64,000 nucleotides of DNA from Cristatella mucedo (GCA_009760855.2 WPIO01000031.1:4209501-4273500), one strand, 5' to 3'; positions 22,221 to 33,435 are shown, counted from the stretch's first letter. Made by a program: numbers and translations. Notes: generated from the letters alone by a model not told the origin.

Positions 22221-23149
22221 GGCTAACGACGGCTCTTTACTAAGCGAAGATTGTCTACGCTTTCGGAATTCCTTCGGGAACCTTTTTTTGAAGTACGTTT
22301 TCCCCGCTTTACTTACCCTGAGTTTCTCCAGAGTGCTGCTATCTATGCTGAATGGATCGCTAAATTCTTTGGCGCATAGTTCCAGTCCTAGGTACTTCTA
22401 AGACGGACTGCCACGACTCGCTCCTTAGCAGTAGGCGGGCCAATATGATTCGGACCACGGCAGATGCGTTTGAACTGGGCTGCAGAATTGTTTCATGAAG
22501 TTGAATATGTCCCGTCGTGTCAAGCTGTGTTGTTTGCATGGTATAAGGGTTGTTCACTCTTCTATCGTGCTGCTTTGCACTAGAACTTTTTACTCGCAGA
22601 GTGCATTCATTCGGCTCTATGCTCCTTGCACTTGCAAGCTATTAAGACTAGCTTGAAAGCATACATTCTCAGGTAGGCTTACAAGGCCAGGGTCTTGACT
22701 CCGTGAGAGCGAACGTCGGCGAGCAAACCCACGCACGACAGTGGTGGCTAACATTCACAAAGCGAACATTGAACGTATATCAGTAACTAAATTAACGGTT
22801 TCAGGCTTTTAGCACTAAGGGCGCAGCGTTCGCACTTCACGACCGTGGGTTTGAGTCCTACAGCAGGCATTCTCTATTGCTGGCCCGCTGCAAGCAGAAG
22901 CGTAGGAAAGAGACCAATCGCTGTGGCCTCAGCAGATCTTTACTTTGTGGCTAGAAATCAGATAAACTCTACAAGCTGCATTAATAGAAGGCTACTTTTT
23001 CTTTGCTTTCATTATCTCTATTTTTCTTCTTTTAGTGACTCAATGTCCAGGAGGCGGCTAGAACAGCTCTATTCAAAAACACTATTCGTTAAGGTCCACA
23101 TGAAATATTCATCATGTACTGCTGATTAAAAATCCAGTAGCTCCACAAG
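22221..23149. other. unannotated stretch (apart from the SINE-B fragment)
   Basis: No exon or other repeat recognised on either strand. Confidence 0.35.
22812..22905 (+). mobile_element. SINE-B fragment, plus orientation
   Basis: CACGACCGTGGGTTTGAGTC followed by CAGGCATTCTCTATTGC and CGCTGCAAGCAG matches the SINE-B B box and body in sense orientation. It is the only sense copy seen. Confidence 0.5.
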
Positions 23150-23412
23150 TGATTAATGATAATAACATTAATGCATTGGAAAAACCGCCCTTAGAGAACT
23201 CAATCTCTTTCTAGAAGCCTTGCATTTGCTGTAAAAGAAGTGACGTACGATCGAATTGTTAGTGGTAGCATGCTCAATAAACAGCAAGAATAACATGGTT
23301 AGGGTGACATGCACAGGGTCAGTCAGCATGCAAGTGTGGTTAGTGGCAGCATGTACAGTGCCAGCACGAATAAGCACATGAAGAACGAATCGCGGGGACC
23401 CACTAAATGCTG
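23150..23412 (-). mobile_element. LINE-1 3' UTR and tail fragment
   Basis: Tail AGAGAACTCAATCTCTTTCT, then the UTR repeats of CATGCAAGTGTGGTTAGTGG and CCCACTAAATGCTG on the plus strand, that is, minus orientation. No coding part remains. Confidence 0.88.
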
Positions 23413-24029
23413 ATTACTATTGCAAAAATCATCACAATAGAAATCGTTAATCTTAGCCTAGGTTATCTCCCCAAGGAGGAAGCGAGTCACTCTGTATGGG
23501 GTGTGGCTTTAGCAGGACTTCTCGGATCTTCTTACAGATCTTTTCTCTCGGCACGGTCTGCCAAGCCACTTGGAAAAGATCCAATCGCTAGTTTCAAGGG
23601 GTCTGATTCCTTCGGGCAGGGCTCGATGTTTGCTAGTGACGTAGTCATTTCCCTAGCTGTGGTAGCAATTTTGATCTAATTGTTGTGTGGATCGTTTCAT
23701 AAGCCCTCTCATCCTTGGAGGTTGAGTTGTACGCCCGTAGCGTCCGAAATATGTTCTCCGTCACGCATCACGTTCAGCTAAATGCCAGCGATTGCTTATC
23801 GAAAGCTCGGGCTTCCTGCAGGCTTTCGTAAACCCCCGTGGCTTTGCGAAGTGTAATATGTATATGCACTGCAAAGCACCACTGAAGCCCAACGATCGAT
23901 TGCTACGTCACCGTGGAGCGAGGCACGAGCGAAAGGAAAGCACGCACAGCTGCAAACGCCTCGCTGCCCTGTCAAAGCGGCGGTGATGGCTCAGCGGAGC
24001 TCCAAGATCCGAGCCGCATCCGAGCTTAC
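23413..24029. other. unannotated stretch (first intron of copy B, part)
   Basis: Downstream of the exon 1 donor. No exon with good borders seen. Confidence 0.4.
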
Positions 24030-24300
24030 CTGATTTGGAACCTTCTGCCGAGTTGCGGCTACTCACGATCCTAGCCGTCACCAGTGCCGACATGACTGCT
24101 GCACCGGCGGAAAACGCGGCAACCACGACCGAAATCCAGTGCAGCTTCGAGGAGGCAGCCGGTGCCTGCTCAGTTCGTGCATAGTCGCGCCCGCGTGCCT
24201 CTTTTGTTGAACCTCTCGCTGCGGGGCCCTCGCTCGCCAGCTCGCCTTGCTCGGCAGCCGAACGGCCGCCGCCAATCGATCCCCACCAGCGTGCGTGCAT
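24030..24300 (-). CDS. collagen-like type II membrane protein copy B, exon 1
   Basis: On the minus strand an ATG at 24,300 follows an in-frame TAG about 19 bases upstream. The exon runs 271 nt to a strong donor (TCAG|GTAAGC), ending in phase 1. It encodes about 53 hydrophilic residues, then a single hydrophobic segment (LHWISVVVAAFSAGAAVMSA and following, about residues 53-79), with no signal-peptide cleavage context. That suggests a type II signal anchor with the N-terminus in the cytosol. The exit phase and last base (G) equal those of copy C exon 1, supporting paralogy, although the sequences are little alike outside the membrane segment. The downstream exon 2 was not found. Expression and function of this copy are doubtful because exon 4 is broken. 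Confidence 0.6.
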
Positions 24301-25027
24301 CCCTCTGTCTTCGCTGTCCTAGCAGGACGGCTATCTCAGGCCTCCAACTTCAGGCCCGGGCCCGACGGCTAAAACGTTTCGCCAGCTCATTAGCCAGCTG
24401 GTTCAGCTCGTACTTCTCGGCTTCATGTCGAGACGGCAGGCTGAGGGATGCTAAATACCACACACGTATCCTAGCCCTCTGTTTCGCCTTTTGCGTCATT
24501 TGATCGCTGACCACTGGAGAGTCGGCTCACTGGGCTGGAAGTACCTTCTTGATAAAAAAAAAAAGAGGGGGAACAGCTAGCGGACACGCCTAATAATTCA
24601 ATAAACAAAAGAGGCTCCCATGATACATCAGTTCGACGCTTTCGGGAAAGCTGTCCAAACACGATAACCAGGCCTTGACCAACCTTTCGAAAGCGATTGG
24701 ATCTTAAGATTCACGCGCCGCAAGATGAGAATGAGGCAAGGTTCGTGTAGCCATTACATCAGTCCACGAAGTCCTTGAGAGAAAGCTCCCGGCCAGGATC
24801 CGCCAGGCAAAAGTCGGCTCAGAACTTGCAGCCAGCACTTTTCGCAATGAACGCTAGCGTTCAGTTGTAAAGGGCGGAATGGTGATGAGCACAAAGTCTC
24901 TCGATTAGCACGCTTAACAGTGGAGCGCCCAATTTAATTTAATGCCAATGGAGCGCCAGATGTACAGTCCCTACCAAAATCCACCGTAGACCTACTCCGG
25001 CAGGCCTTCAAGTTGCATGGCAGTTGT
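24301..25027. other. unannotated stretch upstream of copy B exon 1
   Basis: Probably 5' UTR or upstream intron. No TATA box or clear initiator could be assigned. Confidence 0.35.
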
Positions 25028-25120
25028 ACTCTCAAAGCACACCAAGAGAAATTGATCTCTACTCGCTTTGCATATGCCGAAGTGCTCGAACCCGCGACCT
25101 TAATCGCAGGCCAAGGACTA
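25028..25120 (-). mobile_element. SINE-A, partial and diverged
   Basis: CCAAGAGAAATTGATCTCTA followed by TTTGCATATGCCGA and GCTCGAACCCGCGACC on the plus strand matches the reversed SINE-A tail and B box. Confidence 0.65.
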
Positions 25121-25610
25121 CGTGCCCTTCTCTTGCTTACTCTAGCATCTCAGATGCTAAGGTGAGCCCAAAAACGTGTTACTTACGAGTTTGCAAGTAT
25201 GTTTGAAATTTCGAGCGTTGACCTGAAAGTCAGCGGCAATCATTATTCGCTGAGTTATTACACCTTGGCGTGACTTTAACCAACAACAGCGATTAGCGCG
25301 TAAGGATGCGTAGCCATGGCGGACGTCAAACTGACTGCAAAATCTTCCGCTCCCATCTGCAATTGGTAGCAGACAAACCGTGGAGATACTAAGTCACACG
25401 CGACTCGCTATTTCTCGAACAGTGACCAATCGGAAAAATACGCTCCGAAGAAGCAGACGAAACGAGACTGGCTCTCGAGCAGGAAGCGGAAGGGCAATGG
25501 TCTGTGGTCGCGTCGGCAGGTGGAGAAAGACGAGGACACAGCGGTACAAGTTAGTGTACGCTAAGGCTGATGAGCAGACCACAAGTGCAGAGCCGGAGAT
25601 GCGCCCGCGT

Positions 25611-25640
25611 TCACGTGACCAGTCAGAGCAGCTATTGGTT
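25611..25640 (-). promoter_or_regulatory. possible promoter motifs (CACGTG E-box and CCAAT box)
   Basis: TCACGTGACC at 25,611-25,620 contains a palindromic E-box, and ATTGG at 25,634-25,638 is an inverted CCAAT box. The surroundings are GC-rich and CpG-containing, 1.3 kb upstream of copy B exon 1. Both motifs are short and could occur by chance. Confidence 0.22.
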
Positions 25641-25845
25641 GATCGCGGAGGGATACCCAGCCAGCCGAATCGGGCCGGAGGCCTTATTTTGGGGCTGTGC
25701 AGCGCCGCTGACTTATCGGCTGCTAGCCGGCGTCCGGCAGCGCTAGTAAGAGAATCTAGTAAGGGACTTTAAACCAATCTTTGCTTGGCCTGGCCGAGTA
25801 AAACTGGAATCCAATTAGCTGCTACTGCTCTGCTTGCAAGCCCGA

Positions 25846-26640
25846 ACTCCAACGATTATACGCTATCGTCACCTATTATTAACAAACTCTGCATGTCTGA
25901 CCACACGAGGTTCTCATTCAGTCTGCATGTTTAGCTCATCTCCGTTTCCAGAATCATCTGTTAGTGGTGAAAACCTTAAGACCCTTGCTATTGAAGATGT
26001 CTACACGAAAATATCAATAGACTACAAGGTGGAGGATTGTCTCATTGTCGCCCGTTCCTCCCTTAATTTTAAGTCATGTGCAGTATCCTCGAAGTAATCT
26101 TTCGAATCTTATTTTTGAGTCCCTTCAGAAGTAGTTTGCTAATTATGGTAGTAATGCATCGCTTCCCATGTCACAAGTCTTTGTTTATCTTGGGTTTCTT
26201 GAATTTTATCTTCATTCTATGTGCGATAGCTCGTCCCTCACTCGTCCAGGTAATTTTCAAATTCATTTCAGTGACTCAACTTGCACTTAAAGCGTCGAAT
26301 GTCGTAGACTGGCTGATTCTCTTTCTATTGTAACTCGTGTGCATCATCCTAGTCACAAGAAAGGTCACGTTCGATCAAATATTCTCCTACGACTGTATGC
26401 TATCGTCCTTTTAATTACCAAATTTGCATATCTGACCACGTAGATCCCATTCAGTCAGTAGTTTAAGCCTTTCTCCGTTTCCAGAATAATGTATACGAGT
26501 CACGAAACCTAAGGACCCGTGGCTTTGCAACTCAATCCTCTGTCCGACCTGTCCTCGCTGGTGGAAAGTTACAACACGGCACTCGCTCATCCTTGAGCTG
26601 ATCTTGCACATCGCATCGCTGGCTTCGTTGTCAACAAGAT
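25846..26640 (+). mobile_element. LINE-1 endonuclease/linker fragments
   Basis: Two partly repetitive pieces (about 25,846-26,060 and 26,370-26,640) encode a CLTTRGSHSV-like and a related RRSHSVSSLSLSPFPE-like segment, matching the region around 46,320-46,560 of the long LINE-1 copy. The part between them was not assigned. Confidence 0.6.
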
Positions 26641-26688
26641 ATATAAGATCCGAGAGTCCATGCCTAAAATGTGGACATCCCAGCTACA

Positions 26689-26720
26689 CTCTCTCTCTCT
26701 CTCTCCCTCTCTCTCTCTCT
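26689..26720. repeat. (CT)n microsatellite
   Basis: Short CT repeat with one C interruption. Confidence 0.9.
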
Positions 26721-26742
26721 GGCAATGCGGACTTTACCGCAT

Positions 26743-26805
26743 CTGTAAAGTGCTTAAAAAGAGATTAGGTTCTTTGAGGATGCTATATAAATATTTTTTA
26801 TTCTA
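26743..26805 (+). mobile_element. LINE 3' tail only
   Basis: CTGTAAAGTGCTTAAAAAGA then TTAGGTTCTTTGAGGATGCT and ATATAAAT is the conserved CR1/L2-type 3' terminus with no body. Confidence 0.75.
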
Positions 26806-26869
26806 ATAGCTATTCCTTCCAGTAGCTATGCATTCGAGCCTGCCAATAGTGTCCTCATCTTGAAGTTCA

Positions 26870-27500
26870 TCTCCCAGTCTAAGAAAATTATAATCCCTCT
26901 AGACCATGTACATAGTGTCTGATCCAGAGATCTGCTGCTGCCACGAATAACTGGCATCAAAATATGCCCTTAACCTCAGGTCTTTTCCCTGCACCGTTTG
27001 ATAAAGCTGTTGTTAGCATGCTCGTTAAGAATGGAGCACTAGACCAGGAGAACTTGGGAATCTTCCATCCGGCTTAGTGCTGTCTTTTAGGTCATCCATT
27101 CTCGTGCTCCAGCTTACCTATCCGAAGCACTTTTCAATTAGGCCAAGATTTGTGCAGCCCGCTCTTCTGACTCAAACTGTTTGCATGCGACTCTCTTCGA
27201 CGTACCTCCGATCTTTTGCAAGCCGCTTTTTAGTTCGTATGCTCCCAGAGCACGGAACCCACTACGGACTTACGTCATGACAACCTCCCAGACTTGAACA
27301 CATTTAATAAGCTGAAAACGCATCTCCTCACTCACGCTTCCTCTTCCTCGCCTGCTTCCGGTCCTGGTGAAGTGTGCTGCGTGCTTATGAGTGCTGCTAC
27401 TATTTCTCACTAACCGTATTGTCAAGCTTTCTTCACAGCACATGCTAAGTGCCCAGAAAGAGATTTCGTTCTCACAAGCGCTGTGCAAATCAATTATTTT
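26870..27500 (+). mobile_element. LINE-3 fragment with internal deletion (fuller copy)
   Basis: It has the same RT-start to C-terminus deletion junction as 6,449-6,960, but keeps the FASRFLVRMLPEHGT-like block and a complete 3' UTR ending CACAAGCGCTGTGCAAATCA. The shared junction shows that the two are duplicates of one insertion. Confidence 0.85.
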
Positions 27501-27552
27501 GTATCAATCATTCCTTAATCTTAGACAGGGATAGATAGCTGTGGAAGCAGTC

Positions 27553-27712
27553 TTCTAAGGTTAAATGTTAGCAGATTTAACAGCATCATTTATATTTCAG
27601 CACGAGAGCCTTAGCGGCTATCACCACCGCTTTCAGCGGGCTATAAAGGATTTTCTGCAGCAGAACTCAAACCCACGACCTACGTGGGCCTTACCAAGTG
27701 GGCTAATACCAA
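27553..27712 (-). mobile_element. SINE-B
   Basis: CTTAGCGGCTATCACCACCG and AACTCAAACCCACGACC on the plus strand. Partner of 7,007-7,168. Confidence 0.75.
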
Positions 27713-30224
27713 GTAAGCTTACAACCTGTCAGCAGCGTTCACTACTTATAGCCCCATATTACCGGACGATTACTTTGCCTTGCAACTAAAGCTTGCGTTT
27801 TAAGGTCACGTTAAGGCATTAGGTAAGGGTATGGCGACAAGTTTGAACATAACACACGATTGCCAAAAGTGCAACTGCAAGTCTTGCTTTCCATTAGGCG
27901 TCACAGTGCCTCGCGTATCTAAATGAGCTGCTACCAGTTTAATACACAACTCATAAGCGATAAGTGTTCGTTATCTATGCAGCTCGGCGAGCGAGGATTG
28001 CTTGCTGTGGCTGGCAGGTCAAGCCGATGAGCGGCATATAAAATGGCACTCCAGAGAGCGAGTGGGAAGCGTGAGAGGCATCTCGGGTTCTCGGGATCCT
28101 TTTTTTAAAGAGGCGCTAGAAACCGTGTGGTTGTGGCCCCTGAAAGTCGGTCGGAAAGCTTCTACAAGTGCTTGCCGTTGTCTTTGGTTCACGCCAACGA
28201 CAATGATTTGCAGTTTTAAACGCACACGTGTAAAGCTGCAGGATGCACAGTCACGAAGAGTTGTCGTCTGCTGCACCCGAGCAACTGTCTGAGCTGCTGA
28301 TGTATTCGCTCCTCGCTCGCTAACTGACTTCAATGTCAATACGTACTAATACACTTGTAGGCAGTACTTAACAGGTAAACCTACTCTTTAAATCGGCTTC
28401 ATCAAATCTATTCGACCACGGTACGAATCGGAAAAAATATACAATGTGTGTAAAAAAAAACGCGAGAACAATGCCTACCAAAAGGCTATGAAGGGTGGAT
28501 CTTAGCATTCTCCACACCAGTCGTTCGGAATGCAGCATACCCTAGAAGCAAGCAACTCTTCGCTTGCCAAGTATCATGCTGACGAATAGGGCCAATAACA
28601 GGCGTCTTTTTACAGAAATCGCCAAGCGGCTGCATCCGGCTCTGGTAGGTCGCTGCACGAATGAAGGTCGAAGCTCCGGAACGAGTGAGTCCAATTAGAA
28701 TCCGCCCGAGAGCCTTTGACCTCGGCCTTGATTGCAAATCGTATGACTGACACGCGATCGGGTCTTCACGAAAATTAGCTGTGGTTAGGACATGACCAGA
28801 CATACAGCGTGCACATGGGTGTCGTGCTGCCGGTGCCCGCACAAGTGCACCTAGCAAAAGAGATTCGACGGCGGCAAGCATCAGCTTCTCGGCTGCAAAG
28901 CGGGACGGCAGTCAGGAGCACACAGCCGATTCAGCGCAGGCAGCCGAACGATGACCGATAAAGCGACCATGACGGAAGTGAGAGCCCATCGCGCTACTGT
29001 CTGAAATAAGATTGCAAGCCGCTGGCACAGCAGCCGTTCGGCTGTACAGTAATAAGGCACAGGCTTTTTTAAATAGAAAAAATGCGATTACTGTTTTATA
29101 GTGAGATCCGTGGGATTTGGCAGTGCAGTTACAGAGCAATATCCATCTAGCTATTAAATCATATTGAAAGCGCACGTGCAAGTTCGCCTAGATCTGCATG
29201 CGTGCAGAGTACACGGACTCGCCCATTTAGTGCAATATAAACCTATCCGACGGTTCAGCTGCACTATTAGTCCACCGCGACCACCAACTTCCCAGCCGAG
29301 ATTCTATTGAGCTGAACAATGCCCCGCTCGATTTATGTGCCGACACAATTTTTGCCTGTTGCAATCGCGGCCGCCACCACCATGAAGAGCTCGAATTCGG
29401 AGGATGGACAAGCGCTCGCTTGTAGTGCGACTTACGACTGATTAATGCATCCTTCTCTTTCTGCATTTCTACATTTGCATCTCACGTCCTAATATGGGCC
29501 GTTGCTTTGAACTGCAGCACGGTTGCAAGATCGTGACTTGACCAGTGTGTTTCCTAGCGTTCAGCCCTGTTTAATGTCGGTAAATCAGATCTTTAAAATT
29601 CTTTTTGTAGAACTATCCCAAAGAAGACAACGCCCATCTTTCGCTTGCTGCGAACGACATAGTACGAGGATTGTAGCTTCGTGCACAGAGTTTTAGAACT
29701 TTTCTGACTCGGAAATCGTGGATGCGCTTCTGTCCAGAACATTCTGTCTACTATCGGTCCCGAGCTCGAGCGCCCGTTCGCTTAAAGGGGGGCCGATTTA
29801 TCTCAGGGCGTACCCGGGCCGACCGGATCGTCGAAGCTCTGGATACCACACCCGCGGCACCTCAGCTCTCGACCCTGTCACCTTCCCGTATGGTGCCATG
29901 CGGCGGCGGGCTCTTCCAAAAAGTTCAGGCTTTCACAGAATGGGAATTTCACCAATTGCTCGGGCAAATTTCAAAGAGGCTTCCAGGCAGCCTGCTGTCA
30001 GGCATTTCCAAAATGGCATGGGGCACTTGATTATTTGACGCTCGCTTGGACGGCACTGATGTTCAAAGTCTATGTCCCGAAGCTTCGGAGAGACCACCGT
30101 GTTTGTACTGGTTAAGGGTCTGAATCTCCCCGTCAGAATCTGTCTTCAGTTTGGAGCCGCCATGCTGAGAGAGGAAAAGCAAACTGCAAATTGCCTCGCT
30201 AATTGCCCGAAGCCACTTTGGCAT
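27713..30224. other. duplicated non-repeat sequence, no exon supported
   Basis: The left part to about 29,560 matches 7,200-9,240. The ORFs at 28,486-28,881 (minus) and 29,718-30,038 (plus) look mildly protein-like, but the duplicate copies do not keep their frames. Confidence 0.4.
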
Positions 30225-30340
30225 AAAGATGGCCGTCGGGGCGATCGCGTTAACGGCCAGAGTGACGAGCCCGAGCCCTGCGGCATATGCTAAGCTCCCC
30301 GAATGGCGATTAAGTTCCTTTGGGCGATATATGAATGAAA
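30225..30340 (+). mobile_element. SINE-A
   Basis: GGGGCGATCGCGTTAACG, GAGCCCGAGCCCTGCGGCAT and a tail TTAAGTTCCTTTGGGCG. Partner of 9,258-9,372. Confidence 0.7.
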
Positions 30341-30345
30341 TATAA

Positions 30346-30920
30346 ATTCTGGCAATTCCCTGGCCGAAGGGTCCGGCTTCCTTAGCGCCTGCCCAGCCAT
30401 CCGAAAACCTTGAGGCCCCAAACGGGAAGGAAACGCCAATTTTTCGGCGACGAAGGCCCAGAAAGGCCTACAGAGTGCCTATTTTAGCGCTTCCTAGAAA
30501 ATCGGTGGCCCTCTCGTCTGTGGACCCTCGACGTCCTACAGCAGCCGCAACCGTCTCCTGTTGTGCTTTTACTAAAAACGCAGCCACCTCTTCAGACAAT
30601 CCTGAATGGGCGCACCCTTGACGGGCTGTCGAAAACTTGCTGGGGTTTTCTTTCAGCCTGATTGCCCTCGGGAGTGAGGAGCTACAAAGCTTACTTCGAG
30701 GGCAGGACGAAAGGAACGTGAAGGCCACGTGCCACTTCCGCAAAGATGGGGGCTGAAGGACGAAAAGCTACGGTGGGGAAGGCTGCAGTGATACGAGCAC
30801 ACCATACAGACTGTCGGGGAGGGAGGATTGTCCTTGCCTTTGACCTAAAGACTGGTAGCAACAGATGTCTGCTTGGTCGGTCTATACTGTGTATTCGAGC
30901 TCCATAGTTCTTAAACGACG
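30346..30920. other. copy-specific 575-bp insertion
   Basis: Sequence between the SINE-A tail and GATTCTCACTAGT is present here, but only a few bases exist at the corresponding place in copy B (about 9,375-9,390). No terminal repeats or family signature were recognised. Its G+C and open frames on the minus strand hint at a coding or mobile source. Confidence 0.6.
30468..30743 (-). CDS. hypothetical ORF inside copy-specific insertion
   Basis: A 91-codon ATG ORF on the minus strand with protein-like composition in its second half, for example GLSEEVAAFLVKAQQETVAA. A second open frame continues upstream (VFRSKARTILPPRQSVW), suggesting a frameshifted longer coding region. No domain was recognised. 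It could be a decayed retroelement or a processed gene piece. Confidence 0.25.
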   Translation of the reverse strand: MRKWHVAFTFLSSCPRSKLCSSSLPRAIRLKENPSKFSTARQGCAHSGLSEEVAAFLVKAQQETVAAAVGRRGSTDERATDFLGSAKIGTL

Positions 30921-30999
30921 ATTCTCACTAGTCTTCCTGCTGCCGACGCCGGTTCTCACTGCTGGCAGTGGTTTACTGCTATACCTTTGCTGCTTACGT

Positions 31000-31090
31000 A
31001 TAATAATAATAATAATAATACACTTGATAAAGCGCCCTCAAAGAACTCAATCTCTTTCTAGGCACTTTGCATTTGCTGCCAAAGAGCAAG
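31000..31090 (-). mobile_element. LINE-1 3' tail only
   Basis: TAATAATAATAATAATACAC then GCGCCCTCAAAGAACTC and CTTTCTAGGCACTTTGCAT. It is absent from the same position of copy B. Confidence 0.88.
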
Positions 31091-31989
31091 ATACTTCTCA
31101 CTTCGCACTCTCGCTTCGTGAGGCTGCCGAGGCCACCGATTGCCACACCCCAAAAAGCAGATTGGGTTTCCAGTACCCTCTAGAGCAGCTCTTCGTGTAC
31201 GACGGCAGTGCCAAGAAAGATAAACAATTCTCTGTGGTTGCTATACAAGCATCTCATTACTAATGTTATGTAACAACTACTTAGTCCTTTTGGCTTGGTC
31301 AAGTCACTGACAGTGTACCGATGAAAAAAGCAGTATCATATCAATTCAGGAGCTCACAGTGACATATGTGCCTCGACTGCAAGTTCATTCACCAACGTCT
31401 AATGCTTCTGACTGCCGTTTCAGAACCTGGGCAAACATGGTTGAGTGGACACGTTATCGGGAAGGACTTACGAATATTGGTATTTTCCGTTGCCATCTCG
31501 CATGCGGTTTAGCCTCCACGTGGTTACAGAACCAGCATTAGAGCTCACCCCGCACGTCGCACTCACGGCACTCATGTTCTACAAGGCAAGCAGAAGCAAA
31601 TGACAGCAAGCAATGTAAAACGACAGTTCAACTAAGTCTCACTTAGATGCATAGGCACAGTATGGGCAATAAACTCCGAGGAACGAGATGCTTTCAGAGC
31701 ACGAGGGATCTTACTAACGGCCAAGCATCAGCTCCACAGTACTACACAGCAGCTGGTATTTCGCTATGCACATCAAAGATGTATAGAGATGACATTTTTT
31801 AGGCACTAAATAGGCTGACGTTTAACCCCAAGAATCCACAAGCGGCACAAAGCCATTGATGGCAGCGCGGCTATGATATGCTAAAAGTAAATATAAACAA
31901 AATACCCTACCTTCAATACGATCCGAATAAGGAAGCTCGTAGTCCTAAGTCACTTGGCCTGCCTCTCAAGCCCTCAGGTTATTTCAAGT

Positions 31990-32066
31990 ACTCTCTCTCT
32001 CTCTATATATATACATATATATATATATATATACATATATATATACATATATATATACACATATAA
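31990..32066. repeat. (CT)n(TA)n compound microsatellite
   Basis: A short CT run followed by TA repeats with CA interruptions. Partner of 10,387-10,461. Confidence 0.92.
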
Positions 32067-32246
32067 TCTCTATCGATCCTCAGTGGACTTCTGTAGTTAC
32101 ACACCAAGCCTAGATTAATGCATTTGGAGAGCTATCTTGGATGCCATCAAATCTCTTGCAAACTATGGTAATTACAATACTGACTCTTAGTGATTAGCCG
32201 ACTGCCCTGGGCCGTGACTTTATATTGTGTGCTGGTTTGGCAAAGT

Positions 32247-32264
32247 AGGGAGGGAGGGAGGGAT

Positions 32265-32334
<70 letters not shown>
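32247..32334. repeat. (GGGA)n(GA)n purine array
   Basis: GGGA repeats followed by about 60 bases of GA. It lies at one edge of the segment that is inverted relative to copy B. Confidence 0.92.
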
Positions 32335-32336
<2 letters not shown>

Positions 32337-32379
32337 AGATAGACGTTGGATGTTACCAGCATGAAAGTAATACGGAATG

Positions 32380-32535
32380 AGGATGGGTCAAATGATGGGC
32401 AGTGTGCACGTATATCAAGAGCAAAAGGAGAGAGATTGAGAATGTTTTAGTAAGAATGAGCGAGACATGATGAACTGTGCTAACAGAGAACTAGAGAGAG
32501 ACAGCGCGCGAGCTTGCGATGAGAGGCAGGTCAAT
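32380..32535. other. segment inverted relative to the duplicate copy
   Basis: The reverse complement aligns with 10,655-10,815, including ATCAAGAGCAAAAGGAGAGA and the terminal GCTTGCGATGAGAGGC. Neighbours on both sides are direct matches. Confidence 0.75.
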
Positions 32536-32545
32536 CTCAAGCTTA

Positions 32546-32600
32546 ATAAGGTGATGTATTTGATGACCATGGTCGTGGGCTAAAGCTCCGTGGCATATGT
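32546..32600 (+). mobile_element. SINE-A remnant
   Basis: TTTGATGACCATGGTCGTGG and CTCCGTGGCATATGTGAAGC correspond to the middle of the SINE-A at 11,855. The ends are lost. Confidence 0.6.
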
Positions 32601-33330
32601 GAAGCTTTCATAAAACAGTTGCAGCCAGTCCCATATAATAGCTTAGTGACGAATTCCAGGCAATGCCGACATTCACAAGATCAGGCGCACATACGTTCAT
32701 CGTAATTGGCCAGAGGAGCCAGGATTGCCATTAAGACAAAAACGACAACGACGCCTGAGATCTAGTTAGCACACAGCCACTAATTTCAGGCACCTGAAGA
32801 TAACTTGATAGATCCATGAATCGACATTGCTGCACAATGCACGTTCTATATTAGCTAGTCGCATTCTATCTTTTAAAACATCATTCAGCAATGGTTGCTC
32901 AACTGGCAGTCAGTGAAAATTGATCAGCAACGGAAAAACCGTCGTGCACTGGTGATACTAGTGGACCAGCCGTGCGGCCCCTTCACGCTACACGTGACGT
33001 AAGCTGCTGGCAATCGCTGCCGCCTCCTCGCTGCAACCACCTTATCTATCACTGAGCTCGCAGCTTCCACTAATGCCATTGAAACCTACGCCGACAGAAG
33101 CAATAGTTGAAACAAGCATCTTTGCTGCACTTCTGGCTGTGCAAGCGACGGCAGTGCATGCGTGTCACGTGGAGAGGGAGCTACGACTCTGCACTACTGC
33201 GGTCGATACACATGACATCACCGACCCATCCGTGCAATGCCAACCGCGTGTGTCAAGACATGAGCACTGAACATGAGCACTGAACATGAGCACTGCACGG
33301 CGAATGCGCGGGTGGAAGTAAAGTGCTTAC

Positions 33331-33435
33331 CCAATAAACGGCAGGTCTGCTGGAGTCTGGCGCCCACGGGGTTGTGCCCGGCTCGTTGTACGTTGCAAAA
33401 TCGCAGGCACTGAAGTTAGCAGTCCCTTGAGCACC
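33331..33435 (-). CDS. collagen-like membrane protein copy C, exon 5
   Basis: A 105-nt exon in phase 0/0 on the minus strand, with acceptor TCATTCGGCAG and donor GTAAGCACTT. It continues the Gly-X-Y register with GAQ and GTA, then leaves collagen sequence: an NFS sequon, one Cys, CDFATYNEP, and a WAPD...AVYW end. The spacing of Cys, Glu-Pro, Trp and Asp is loosely like the start of an olfactomedin domain, which is the partner of short collagen stalks in gliomedin and UNC-122. That assignment is a guess from memory. The next exon would lie below 33,250, in the conserved island, but I could not define it. Confidence 0.7.
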
